Position numbers and translations under genes: made by a program. Under the pieces are notes generated by a model. The model did no database searches. It saw only the letters and a list, made by a program, of their open reading frames with translations, and was not told where the DNA came from. A stretch of 64,000 bases of DNA from positions 1 through 64,000 of the forward strand of contig DASRHY010000040.1 in the NCBI GenBank assembly GCA_035650275.1, written 5' to 3'. Every line of letters begins with the position of its first letter. Within the stretch, counting starts at the first letter, position 1. The DNA comes from DASRHY01 sp035650275. Its GTDB lineage: Bacteria; Actinomycetota; Actinomycetes; Propionibacteriales; Kribbellaceae. Positions 8,660-16,169 of this stretch are shown here, one piece after another.

Positions 8660-9271
8660 TCAGACGGGCTGCCGAACGCGGACGGACCGCAGCAGCGACT
8701 CGAAGGCGGTACGGGCGCGCTGCTCGGCATCCGGAGCGCGCATCAGCCGGCTGGCGTGGTGGTGCGCGAGCATGATGCCGTGCACCTGGTAGGCGAACTG
8801 GGCCGGCTCCACAGACTCGTCGAACTGCCCTTCGGTCACCCCGCCGGCGAACATGATGGCGACGGCCTCGAGCCAGTCGCGCTCGTGCCGGACGAGATTG
8901 TCCCGCAGCGGCGAGTCGGGCTCGTCGTCCAGCTCGGTTGCCAGGCTGGTGAAGATGCAGCCGCCCGGGAGTACGCCCTCGGTGGCGCCGTCCCAGATCA
9001 GCTTGCGCTCGAACAGCTCGCGCAGCCGCGGCTCGCCCCGCGGCGCCTTGAACGCCGGTCGCATCACCATGTCCACGAACAGCGCGGCGGCGTGGTCGAG
9101 GACATCGAGCTGAAGCTGCTCCTTGGACTTGAAGTGCGCGAACAGCCCGCTCTTGGACATCCCGGTGGCATCGGCCAGCGAGCCGATCGTGAGACCACGC
9201 ATGCCGACGGCGCTGGCCATCCGCATGGCCTCGTCCAGCACCGCCGACCGGGTCTCCTCACCCTTGCCCAT
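8660..9271 (-). CDS. TetR/AcrR family transcriptional regulator
   Basis: 203 residues. The N-terminal helix-turn-helix covers about 25-50 (LTIGSLADATGMSKSGLFAHFKSKEQL), followed by a ligand-binding domain of the type found in YcdC/AcrR-like repressors (TetR_C). It sits between the hydrolase-dapC operon and the GroES-like gene, all on the same strand. A palindromic GACCGTTCGGTC lies immediately upstream, and half of it recurs at the hydrolase start, which points to autoregulation plus control of the hydrolase. The effector is unknown. Confidence 0.85.
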   Translation of the reverse strand: MGKGEETRSAVLDEAMRMASAVGMRGLTIGSLADATGMSKSGLFAHFKSKEQLQLDVLDHAAALFVDMVMRPAFKAPRGEPRLRELFERKLIWDGATEGVLPGGCIFTSLATELDDEPDSPLRDNLVRHERDWLEAVAIMFAGGVTEGQFDESVEPAQFAYQVHGIMLAHHHASRLMRAPDAEQRARTAFESLLRSVRVRQPV

Positions 9272-9278
9272 GGCAAAA

Positions 9279-9300
9279 TAAAAGCACGACCGTTCGGTCT
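9279..9300. promoter_or_regulatory. Candidate TetR operator upstream of tetR
   Basis: GACCGTTCGGTC (9288-9299) is an inverted repeat with 5-bp arms and a TT centre, located 17 bp before the tetR start. It is preceded by AAAAGCAC, which is shared with the copy at 8603-8618. Position and symmetry fit an autoregulatory operator. Confidence 0.5.
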
Positions 9301-9312
9301 TCGCAAGGGCTT

Positions 9313-9669
9313 TCAGAGGTAGAGGCCGGTGGCACCGTCCTCGAGGCGCTCGGAGGCGACCGCGTGCAGGTCCCGCTCGCGCAGCAGGACATAGTCGTCA
9401 CCGCGGACCTCGACCTCGGCGCGGTCCTCCGGGTCGAACAGCACCCGGTCGTTCACCTCGACGCTGCGCACGTTCGCCCCGGTCGCCACCACCTTCGCCC
9501 AGGCCAGCCGCTTGCCCATCTGTGCGGTGGCCGGGATCAGGATGCCGGCCGACGACTTGCGCTCGCCGACCTCCGGGTCGAGCGCGACGAGCACCCGGTC
9601 GTGCAGCATCCGGATCGGCAGCTTGTCCTCGATCGGCCGCCGCTTCTTGCCCGGGGAGGAAGAGCTCAC
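9313..9669 (-). CDS. GroES/Cpn10-family protein
   Basis: 118 residues aligning with the Cpn10 fold: KLPIRMLHDRVLVALDPEVGERKSSAGILIP near the N-terminus (mobile-loop region SSAGILIP) and DDYVLLRERDLHAV near the end. It has a basic N-terminal extension and a C-terminal extension compared with the 95-100-residue GroES, and no groEL is adjacent. It is therefore likely a paralogue rather than the main co-chaperonin. GTG 9669 overlaps the stop of the DUF3618 gene (GTGA). Confidence 0.8.
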   Translation of the reverse strand: MSSSSPGKKRRPIEDKLPIRMLHDRVLVALDPEVGERKSSAGILIPATAQMGKRLAWAKVVATGANVRSVEVNDRVLFDPEDRAEVEVRGDDYVLLRERDLHAVASERLEDGATGLYL

Positions 9670-9938
9670 CGCCGGTTCACCAGCCGGCGGACGAGCAGCA
9701 GCAGCACCAGTACGCCGGCGATCGCTCCGGCGACAGAGCCGACCTTCTGTGCGCGCAGACTGCCGTTCTCGTCGAAGATCTGCGACCTGACCCGCTCGAC
9801 CTGCCTCTTCGCGATGTTGCGCGGGTGCGCCTTGTCGACCAGCTCGTCGACCGTGGACGCCAGCCGGGCGCGGGTCGCCGCGATCTCGGCCTCGATCTCC
9901 TCGGGAGTGAGCGCCTCCGTCGGCTTGGTGGTCGACAC
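9666..9938 (-). CDS. DUF3618 family membrane-anchored small protein
   Basis: The start GTG 9938 has GAGGAGG 5 nt upstream, giving 90 residues; the longer frame has no signal and no ribosome site. The protein has a charged N-terminus with the DUF3618-typical TPEEIEAEIAATRARLASTVDEL (predicted helix), then HPRNIAKRQVERV, and one C-terminal membrane segment (GSVAGAIAGVLVLLLLV) followed by basic residues. DUF3618 proteins are widespread in actinobacteria beside peroxiredoxins; here a bcp-type gene is divergent 169 bp away. Function unknown. Confidence 0.8.
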   Translation of the reverse strand: MSTTKPTEALTPEEIEAEIAATRARLASTVDELVDKAHPRNIAKRQVERVRSQIFDENGSLRAQKVGSVAGAIAGVLVLLLLVRRLVNRR

Positions 9939-10106
9939 CTCTGCCTCCTCGTTCACGGTCTTCCCCTCAGTCTTGCAGGTCGACGACGACCTTGATGTCG
10001 GCCGGGGGCGACCGGTACTCCCGTCATCGCCCGCATGCGACCACTCCATCGCGGTGCGGCACACTGTGCAAGTCGACCCACACGCGCGCACCGAAAGGGT
10101 TCTGCC

Positions 10107-10574
10107 ATGGCCGCACGCCTGTCCGCCGGGGACAAAGCTCCCGAGTTCACCCTGTCCGACGCCGACGGCAACAAGGTGTCGCTGGCGGACCTACGCGGCC
10201 AGTCCGTGATCGTGTACTTCTACCCGGCCGCGATGACCCCGGGCTGTACGACGCAGGCGTGCGACTTCCGCGACTCGCTCGACAGCCTGGCCGCGTCCGG
10301 TTACGCCGTGCTCGGCATCTCGCCGGACAAGCCGGAGAAGCTGGCCAAGTTCCGCGACCGCGATGGGGTGACGTTCCCGCTGCTGAGCGACCCGGACCGG
10401 GAGGTGCTGACCGCGTACGGCGCCTACGGCGAGAAGACCATGTACGGGAAGAAGGTCACCGGCGTGATCCGGTCCACCTTCGTCGTCGACCCGGACGGCG
10501 CGGTCAAGCTCGCGCAGTACAACGTCAAGGCGACCGGGCACGTCGCCAAGCTGCGTCGCGACCTCGGGATCTGA
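10107..10574 (+). CDS. bcp: Thioredoxin-dependent thiol peroxidase (BCP-type peroxiredoxin)
   Basis: 155 residues. The peroxidatic Cys47 lies in MTPGCTTQACDF and the probable resolving Cys52 is five residues later, the classical BCP/PrxQ C-x4-C arrangement. It reduces hydrogen and alkyl peroxides in the cytoplasm using thioredoxin. The downstream RSTFVVDPDG strand and the overall length match the family. The start ATG 10107 has GAAAGG upstream. It is divergent from the DUF3618-groES-like pair, a common actinobacterial neighbourhood. Confidence 0.9.
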   Translation: MAARLSAGDKAPEFTLSDADGNKVSLADLRGQSVIVYFYPAAMTPGCTTQACDFRDSLDSLAASGYAVLGISPDKPEKLAKFRDRDGVTFPLLSDPDREVLTAYGAYGEKTMYGKKVTGVIRSTFVVDPDGAVKLAQYNVKATGHVAKLRRDLGI

Positions 10575-10635
10575 GGACTCTGCGTTGCTACACCGTTACC
10601 GGGCTCACCTGTCGGGATTCCAGTACCGATTTCGG

Positions 10636-10651
10636 TGTGATTTAGGTCACA
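10636..10651. promoter_or_regulatory. CRP/FNR-like binding site (TGTGA-N6-TCACA)
   Basis: TGTGATTTAGGTCACA is a perfect match to the TGTGA-N6-TCACA consensus bound by CRP of E. coli and of mycobacteria. It lies between bcp and the SBP/VWA gene, 217 bp before the latter's start. A second inverted repeat, TGTGAGT-N7-ACTCACA at 10653-10673, directly follows. Both are in the only 290-bp gap in this area and probably mark the promoter of the VWA gene. Confidence 0.6.
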
Positions 10652-10867
10652 TTGTGAGTGAAGCGTACTCACACCTGGTCCGCTGAGCAATCACCCACGG
10701 TGAGAATCTGAGCCATTTTCGACCTTAGAAGTCCCATATCGGCCACGGGGTGTTCGCTGCGCCACATTCTTGCCATCGCATCCGCTGGACGCGAACCTTA
10801 TGCCTGGCCATGCCTTCCCGGGTAATCTGCGCGCGGCAGCCCGCCTGGGAGGAGACAAGCCGCCGAT

Positions 10868-12520
10868 ATGGGACGACATTCAGCCGCGGTCACATCGCGT
10901 AGCCATCGAGCGTTGATCATGACGCTCTCGGGCCTCGCTGTGCTCGCGATCGGTGGCGCCTTCGCGGTCAGCTCGTTCGGTGACGGCGGAGGCGGTGCCG
11001 ACGACCTCGGCGCGATCGAGTGCGACGAGCCGATCACTGTCACGGTCGCGGTCGCGCCGGAGCTGCAGCCGCAGGTCGAGTCCGCCGCGAAGACGTTGCA
11101 CAGCCGGGACGACGGCGGGGCCTGCGCCAACTTCAAGGTGAACAGCACGACGCCGGCAGAGGTCGCGTCCGCGGTGTCCACGGGCGATACCGGACGGCCC
11201 GACCTGTGGGTCCCGGACTCCTCACTGTGGATGGCGCGCGCCGACGACGGCGAGTCGGCGCCGGCTGTCGCCGTACCGTCGCTGGCCACCAGCCCGCTGG
11301 TCCTGGTCGGCCCCGACAAGGCGCTGGCCAGCACCAGCAGCTGGCTGGGCGTCTTCACCAGCGCCGAGCCCGCGCTGCTCGACCCGCTCGGCACAGCGAC
11401 CGGCACCGGCACTCTGCTCGCGATCCAGTCGGAGCGGGCCAAGACCGGCATGTCGGACGCCCAGATCGGCCAGGTCCTGGTCCCGCTGGCGCAGAAGTAC
11501 GGCTCGATGCCCAAGCCGTACACCGACGTGGACGGCCTGTTCACCAAGGCCGCCCTCGCCGACAGCCGCACCGTCGTACCGGCGACCGAGCAGGCGTTCG
11601 TCGCGTTCCAGCAGAAGCGGCCGGACTCCGGACTGCGCGCGGTCGTTCCCGGCACCGGCACTCTGGTGTTCGACTACCCGATGCTGGTCACCGCCAAGGA
11701 GAACGGCCAGAAGGTCACCGAGGCCGGCAAGCGGCTGGCGCAGGAGCTGCGGTCCGACGCCTCCGCCCGCGCACTCGACGCGGCCGGGTTCCGGGCCGCG
11801 ACCGGCGAGCCGCTCAGCGGCGGCCGCGGTGTCGGCAACCTGGCGCTGCTGCCGAAGCCGGCTGCCGACGTCGCCCAGAAGACGTTGCGGCAGTGGGCGA
11901 CGCTCGCGCTGTCCTCGCACTCGCTCGCGGTGATCGACGCGTCGTCGTCGATGCTGACCAAGGTCGGCGACAAGACCTGGATGGACCTCACCGCGGAGGC
12001 GGCGCAGGCCGGACTCGCGCTGTTCCCGAACAACTCCCAGCTCGGGCTGTGGGCGATCTCCACCAAGCTCAGCGGCGACAACCGCGACTGGGCCCCACTC
12101 TTGCCGATCCGCCGCCTGGACGCGAAGGTGGGCAGCGGCGACCAGCGCCAGGAGATGCTCAAGGCGCTGAGCGGCCTGAAGGGCCAGGTCGGCGGCCCGA
12201 CCGGCCTGTACAGCGCGGCGATCGCGGCGTACCGGACCGTGCAGGACAGCTACGACCCCCGGTCGGTCAACGCGGTGATGATCTTCACCGACGGGTACAG
12301 CACCGACACCGGCGACCTGAGCCTGGACGACACCCTCACCACGCTGCAGCGGCTGCGCGACCCGGCCCGGCCGGTCCGGCTGATCGCGATCGGGATGGGC
12401 CCGAACGTCGACGCGCCGGCACTGGAGAAGATCGCCCGGACCACCGGCGGCAGCAGCTACGTGGCCCGCGACCCGGCCGACATCAAGAAGGTCTTCATCG
12501 ACGCCCTGCAGAACCGCTGA
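10868..12520 (+). CDS. Secreted solute-binding-like/VWA domain fusion protein
   Basis: 550 residues. A signal or anchor helix (about 15-37, LIMTLSGLAVLAIGGAFAV) precedes an extracellular solute-binding-like region (about 50-330, ITVTVAVAPELQPQ...) resembling periplasmic binding proteins. A C-terminal von Willebrand A domain (about 350-550) has a MIDAS-like DASSSM, a downstream Thr in GGPTGLYS, and the Asp in IFTDGYS. DASSS deviates from the usual DxSxS only in the second position, so metal binding is plausible. Proteins of this build are common in actinobacteria and of unknown role. A CRP-like site lies upstream. Confidence 0.8.
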   Translation: MGRHSAAVTSRSHRALIMTLSGLAVLAIGGAFAVSSFGDGGGGADDLGAIECDEPITVTVAVAPELQPQVESAAKTLHSRDDGGACANFKVNSTTPAEVASAVSTGDTGRPDLWVPDSSLWMARADDGESAPAVAVPSLATSPLVLVGPDKALASTSSWLGVFTSAEPALLDPLGTATGTGTLLAIQSERAKTGMSDAQIGQVLVPLAQKYGSMPKPYTDVDGLFTKAALADSRTVVPATEQAFVAFQQKRPDSGLRAVVPGTGTLVFDYPMLVTAKENGQKVTEAGKRLAQELRSDASARALDAAGFRAATGEPLSGGRGVGNLALLPKPAADVAQKTLRQWATLALSSHSLAVIDASSSMLTKVGDKTWMDLTAEAAQAGLALFPNNSQLGLWAISTKLSGDNRDWAPLLPIRRLDAKVGSGDQRQEMLKALSGLKGQVGGPTGLYSAAIAAYRTVQDSYDPRSVNAVMIFTDGYSTDTGDLSLDDTLTTLQRLRDPARPVRLIAIGMGPNVDAPALEKIARTTGGSSYVARDPADIKKVFIDALQNR

Positions 12521-12548
12521 CCAGCGGCCCTAGGATTGGTGTTCGCAG

Positions 12549-12631
12549 GCCAGAGTGGTGGAACGGCAGACACGCCGGCTTTAGGTGCCGGTGCCTTCGG
12601 GTGTGAGGGTTCGAGTCCCTCCTCTGGCACC
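12549..12631 (+). tRNA. tRNA-Leu (anticodon TAG)
   Basis: The acceptor arm pairs GCCAGAG (12549-12555) with CTCTGGC (12622-12628), followed by discriminator A. The anticodon stem CCGGC/GCCGG encloses TTTAGGT, with anticodon TAG at 12582-12584 reading CUA codons. A long variable arm fits a class II leucine tRNA, and the T-arm GAGGG-TTCGAGT-CCCTC is canonical. Only CC of the terminal CCA is encoded (the next base is G), so the tail is completed enzymatically. It lies just after the VWA gene. Confidence 0.95.
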
Positions 12632-12644
12632 GCTGACATCCGCG

Positions 12645-13265
12645 CTACGGGTGCGGAGTCCGCGCCATGTCCTCGGACGCCATTGCGTCGAGCGAAGACA
12701 GGTAGGCCGTGCCGCGGGGGCTCAGGCGGTAGCCGATCTTGAGGCTGTAGGTGAGGCCGAGGTTCTTCAGCTTGCGGACATCGATCTTGAACGGCTTGGT
12801 CTCCCGGCCCAGCTGCTCGGCCAGGTCCGGCGCGCGTCGCTCGGGCTGTGCCGCGATGATCCGCAGCGTGGCCTCCGTCCACGCCCCGTGCGATGCGGCC
12901 GCGTCATACCGGTCGAGCCGGCGCCGGATCTCGGCCAGGTCGTCCGGGCCGAGGTCGTCGTCCGCGGCGAGCAGCTCGCGGGCGTCCGGGTCGGTGGCCA
13001 GGTGGAACCTGATCCGGTAGAGCGGGTACGACGCGTCGCCGCGGTCGTCCGCACGGACCGCGTCGGCGTTCGCCCGGCCCGCGGCCCGGGCGTCCTTGTC
13101 GGTGATCCGCGACGGCGCCACCCGATCGACGGCATCGACGCGGACCCGGCCGGCGTTGGTGCGGTAGTCCCGGCCGGCGACCACCCGCGGCCGTTCCCAG
13201 CGCCGGAACGCGACCGTGATCTCGCCGTTCGCGACGGCCCTGAAGTCCTTCCCCGCGAACCGCAT
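12645..13265 (-). CDS. ASCH-domain-like protein
   Basis: The start ATG 13265 (206 residues) has GGGGAGAGGG directly upstream; longer frames run through a palindrome. The N-terminus MRFAGKDFRAVANGEITVAFRRWERP resembles the ASCH/PUA-like fold: a strand, a G-x-I-T-V turn, then an arginine-rich strand, as in RNA-binding ASCH proteins. The remaining 100 residues are charged and helical (LAADDDLGPDDLAEIRRRLDRY) and end in a winged-helix-like region. Function unproven. It is convergent with the tRNA-Leu gene and lies downstream of rdgB behind a strong hairpin. Confidence 0.65.
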   Translation of the reverse strand: MRFAGKDFRAVANGEITVAFRRWERPRVVAGRDYRTNAGRVRVDAVDRVAPSRITDKDARAAGRANADAVRADDRGDASYPLYRIRFHLATDPDARELLAADDDLGPDDLAEIRRRLDRYDAAASHGAWTEATLRIIAAQPERRAPDLAEQLGRETKPFKIDVRKLKNLGLTYSLKIGYRLSPRGTAYLSSLDAMASEDMARTPHP

Positions 13266-13279
13266 CCCTCTCCCCTCAG

Positions 13280-13335
13280 GTGTGTGCGCGGATCGCCAAG
13301 GATCGGGCCCGATCCTTGGCGATCCGCGCACACAC
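13280..13335. terminator. Perfect 56-bp palindrome behind rdgB (hairpin terminator)
   Basis: The 28-bp arms are perfectly complementary around the centre GGGCCC (13305-13310). The left arm begins GTGTGTGCGCGGATCGCCAA. It starts 5 bp after the rdgB stop and ends 14 bp before the ASCH-like start. There is no U-tract, as is usual for actinobacterial factor-independent terminators. A dimeric protein-binding site is the alternative reading. Confidence 0.7.
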
Positions 13336-13340
13336 TGCCG

Positions 13341-13943
13341 TCATGCCAGGGTCTCGGCGACCAGCGGGGCGATGGCGCGCAGCGCCTTGCCGCGGTGGCT
13401 GAGCTTGTCCTTCTCCTCCGGAGGCAGCTCGGCCGACGTCACGTCGTACCCGGCCGGGACGAACAGCGGGTCGTACCCGAAGCCGCCGTCGCCGCGCAGC
13501 TCCCGGATCACCACGCCAGGCATGTCACCGGACACCACGTCCTCCGTGCCGTCCGGCCGGCAGAACGCGACCGCGGCGATGAACGCCGCACCCCGCCGCT
13601 CGTCCGGTACGTCGTTCAGCTGGGCGAGCAGCAACGCGTTGTTCGCCGCGTCGTCCTTGCCCGGCCCGGCCCAGCGCGCGGACAGCACGCCGGGCATCCC
13701 GTTCAGCGCATCCACGCACAGCCCGCTGTCGTCCGCGAGCGCGGGCAGCCCGGTCGCCGCCACCGCGGCCCGGGCCTTCAGCAGCGCGTTCCCCGCGAAC
13801 GTCGGCTCGGTCTCGGCCGGCTCGTCGTACGACTCGACGTCGTCCAGACCGAGCACCTCGAGGTCCGTCACCTCGGGTTCGAGGATCCGGCGCAGCTCGA
13901 CCAGCTTCTTCGCGTTGTGGGTCGCGAGCAGCACCTTGGTCAT
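13341..13943 (-). CDS. rdgB: dITP/XTP pyrophosphatase (RdgB/HAM1 family)
   Basis: 200 residues starting at ATG 13943, which overlaps the rph stop (ATGA). The family signatures are present: N-terminal VLLATHNAKKLVELRRIL, the central LADDSGLCVDALNGMPGV, and C-terminal SHRGKALRAI. The enzyme hydrolyses non-canonical purine nucleoside triphosphates (ITP, dITP, XTP) to monophosphates, cleaning the nucleotide pool in the cytoplasm. The rph-rdgB order is conserved in many actinobacteria and supports the call. Confidence 0.95.
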   Translation of the reverse strand: MTKVLLATHNAKKLVELRRILEPEVTDLEVLGLDDVESYDEPAETEPTFAGNALLKARAAVAATGLPALADDSGLCVDALNGMPGVLSARWAGPGKDDAANNALLLAQLNDVPDERRGAAFIAAVAFCRPDGTEDVVSGDMPGVVIRELRGDGGFGYDPLFVPAGYDVTSAELPPEEKDKLSHRGKALRAIAPLVAETLA

Positions 13944-14683
13944 CGGGCGAGTGCCTCGTGCTGCAGCCGGGTCAGCTCGGCACAACCTGCGATGCCGAGA
14001 TCGAGGATGCCGTCCAGCAGCTTGCGGTCGAACGGCTCCCCCTCGGCGGTGCCCTGCACCTCGACGAACCGGCCGTCCCCGGTGAGCACCATGTTCATGT
14101 CCGTCTCGGCCCGGACGTCCTCGTCGTAGTCGAGGTCGAGCAGCGCGGTCCCGTCCACGATGCCCGCGGACACCGCCGCCACCGAGCCGGTCAGCGGCTC
14201 ACCCTTGAGCGCCTTGCGGTCGCGCAGGTACGAGACCGCGTCCGCCAGGGCCACGTAAGCGCCGGTGATCGCGGCCGTGCGGGTGCCGCCGTCGGCCTGG
14301 AGCACGTCGCAGTCCAGCAGGATCGTGTTCTCGCCGAGCGCCCTGTAGTCCACGACGGCGCGCAGCGAGCGCCCGATCAGCCGGGAGATCTCGTGCGTCC
14401 GGCCGCCGATCCGGCCCTTCACCGACTCGCGGTCCGAGCGGGTGTTGGTTGACCGCGGCAACATCGCGTACTCGGCCGAGACCCAGCCCAGGCCGGAGCC
14501 CTTCCGCCACCGCGGTACCCCCTCGGTGACGCTCGCGGCGCACAGCACCCGGGTCTTGCCGAACTCGATCAGCACCGACCCCTCGGCGTGCTCGAGCCAG
14601 CGCCGGGTGATCGTCACCGGGCGGAGCTGGTCGGGGGCGCGGCCGTCGCCGCGGCGGGTCTGGTCAGGCGTCTGGTCATTCAC
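13940..14683 (-). CDS. rph: Ribonuclease PH
   Basis: 247 residues, standard for RNase PH, with starting GTG 14683. Recognisable blocks are RWLEHAEGSVLIEFGKTRVLCAASV, GWVSAEYAMLPRST, and the phosphate-site region LQADGGTRTAAITGAYVAL. It trims the 3' ends of tRNA precursors phosphorolytically as a hexamer in the cytoplasm. It is coupled to rdgB downstream. Confidence 0.97.
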   Translation of the reverse strand: MNDQTPDQTRRGDGRAPDQLRPVTITRRWLEHAEGSVLIEFGKTRVLCAASVTEGVPRWRKGSGLGWVSAEYAMLPRSTNTRSDRESVKGRIGGRTHEISRLIGRSLRAVVDYRALGENTILLDCDVLQADGGTRTAAITGAYVALADAVSYLRDRKALKGEPLTGSVAAVSAGIVDGTALLDLDYDEDVRAETDMNMVLTGDGRFVEVQGTAEGEPFDRKLLDGILDLGIAGCAELTRLQHEALAR

Positions 14684-14701
14684 ACCCGCACACTACCGAG
14701 G

Positions 14702-14741
14702 CCGGATCCGCCGCCCAGCCGTGGCCGGGCGGCGGATCCGG
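14702..14741. terminator. Hairpin terminator between rph and the PhoX-like gene
   Basis: Perfect 15-bp arms CCGGATCCGCCGCCC (14702-14716) and GGGCGGCGGATCCGG (14727-14741) flank a 10-nt loop. It lies 4 bp downstream of the stop of the PhoX-like gene (14746) on the minus strand and upstream of the rph start. No T-run follows. Confidence 0.75.
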
Positions 14742-14745
14742 GTGG

Positions 14746-16125
14746 TCACAGGGAGCCGCGCCGCCAGGGACCGGTGATCGCGAAGGTGATGCCCGGGGTC
14801 TGCGCGTTCGCGAACAGCCAGTTCCCGTTCCTCGGCTCGAACGTCGACCCGCACCACTCCGACCCGGCATAGTTGCCGGGCGCCACGGTCTTGCCCGGTA
14901 CCCCGCCGGCCGGGATCACGATCTGATTCAGCGCGAACAGGAAGATCTCACCGTCGGTGGTCAGGCCGTGCAGATACTCGGACTCGCTGCCGTCCTCGCA
15001 CAGCACGATGCCGCCACGCGGGCTGACCGAGATGTTGTCCGGGTTGTTCAGCACCGACGCGTCCGGGGACGCGAACAGCACCCGCATCGTCTCGCCCGCC
15101 GGGTCGTACTCGAAGACCTGACCCTGGCCCTTCGGCCCGCCGCTCGTCGACACCACGTAGCAGCGGTCGTTGCCCCACCAGGCGCCTTCCAGCCGGCGGA
15201 ACACCGCACCGCCCTTCGCGATGCCCTGCTGCACCGTCGAGGTCGTACCGGGCGCCGGGTCCGGCTGGTCGATGGTGACCCAGCTGGTCTCGTACTCGGT
15301 GCCGGTCCCGTCGGCGTACGTCGAGTAGGAGCCGCCTGCGTCGGACCCGATCACCAGCATCTGCAGCGTGCCGCCCTGGGCCAGCGCGCCGGGCTTGCTC
15401 GGCAGGTAGCGGTAGAGCCCGGACGGGGTGGCGTCCTCGGTGAGGTAGACGATGCCGGTGCCCGGGTCGACCGCGATCGCCTCGTGTGCGAACCGGCCCA
15501 TCGCCTTGATCGGCGCCGGGTCGCCGTACCCGTCGTACGGCACCTCGAACACGTACCCGTGCCGGACGCCGTTCGCCGCCACGGCGGTGGTCTCCTCGCA
15601 GCTGAGCCAGCTGCCCCACGGCGTCGGGCCGCCCGCGCAGTTGTTGTTGGTCCCGGCCAGGCTGGCCCGGGACTCGAGGAACTCGCCGGCGTCCGGGTCG
15701 AACACCAGTGTGCTGGTGCCGCCGCCGAGCAGCGGGTTGTACGACGGGCTGGCGAACGCACCGCTCGCCGACGACACCTCGTGGTTGCGCACCAGCGCGA
15801 CCTTGCCGTCCGGGCGCCGGAACGCCGCCATCCCGTCGTGCGCCCGCGGCGTCGCGATCCCGTCGGCCATCCGGTCACCGGTCCAGCCGTAGGTGAGGTA
15901 CTCGAACCCGCGGGGCAGCGCGATCAGCTCCAGGCCGGTGGTGTGGTCCTTGGCCGGGTACAGCGGACCGTAGTCGGGGCTCGAGGGCCGCTTCGACATC
16001 GGCGCCGCTCCCGCCGTACGGGCGCCGAGGGCCTCCAGCGGCCCCAGGGCGGCGAGGGCGGCGGCCGTCAGCACGCCGCGGTTGAGGAACTGCCTGCGGC
16101 CGAGGCCGCCTGCTGTGTCGGACAC
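14746..16125 (-). CDS. Tat-exported PhoX/DUF839-like protein
   Basis: The start GTG 16125 has AAGGAG 6 nt upstream and yields 459 residues beginning with a twin-arginine signal: GRRQFLNRGVLTAAALAALGPLEALG. The mature part matches the PhoX/DUF839 beta-propeller family (blocks HDGMAAFR, LVRNHE, PWGSWLSCEET, FAHEAIAVDP, NPDNISVSPRGGIVLCEDG). These are alkaline phosphatase-like proteins using Fe/Ca; many homologues lack proof of phosphatase activity. Ends at a strong hairpin. It is exported folded, probably to the cell surface. Confidence 0.85.
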   Translation of the reverse strand: MSDTAGGLGRRQFLNRGVLTAAALAALGPLEALGARTAGAAPMSKRPSSPDYGPLYPAKDHTTGLELIALPRGFEYLTYGWTGDRMADGIATPRAHDGMAAFRRPDGKVALVRNHEVSSASGAFASPSYNPLLGGGTSTLVFDPDAGEFLESRASLAGTNNNCAGGPTPWGSWLSCEETTAVAANGVRHGYVFEVPYDGYGDPAPIKAMGRFAHEAIAVDPGTGIVYLTEDATPSGLYRYLPSKPGALAQGGTLQMLVIGSDAGGSYSTYADGTGTEYETSWVTIDQPDPAPGTTSTVQQGIAKGGAVFRRLEGAWWGNDRCYVVSTSGGPKGQGQVFEYDPAGETMRVLFASPDASVLNNPDNISVSPRGGIVLCEDGSESEYLHGLTTDGEIFLFALNQIVIPAGGVPGKTVAPGNYAGSEWCGSTFEPRNGNWLFANAQTPGITFAITGPWRRGSL

Positions 16126-16169
16126 CTGGTTCTCCTTGGGTAGGGCGGTTGATGTTTCCCCGAGTCCTG

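Noticed and set aside
10783..10795. A 13-base match (CGCTGGACGCGAA) to the left-arm repeat at 253-265
   Set aside because: Too short and without the 33-bp spacing or the GGCGTGTCG core; probably chance.
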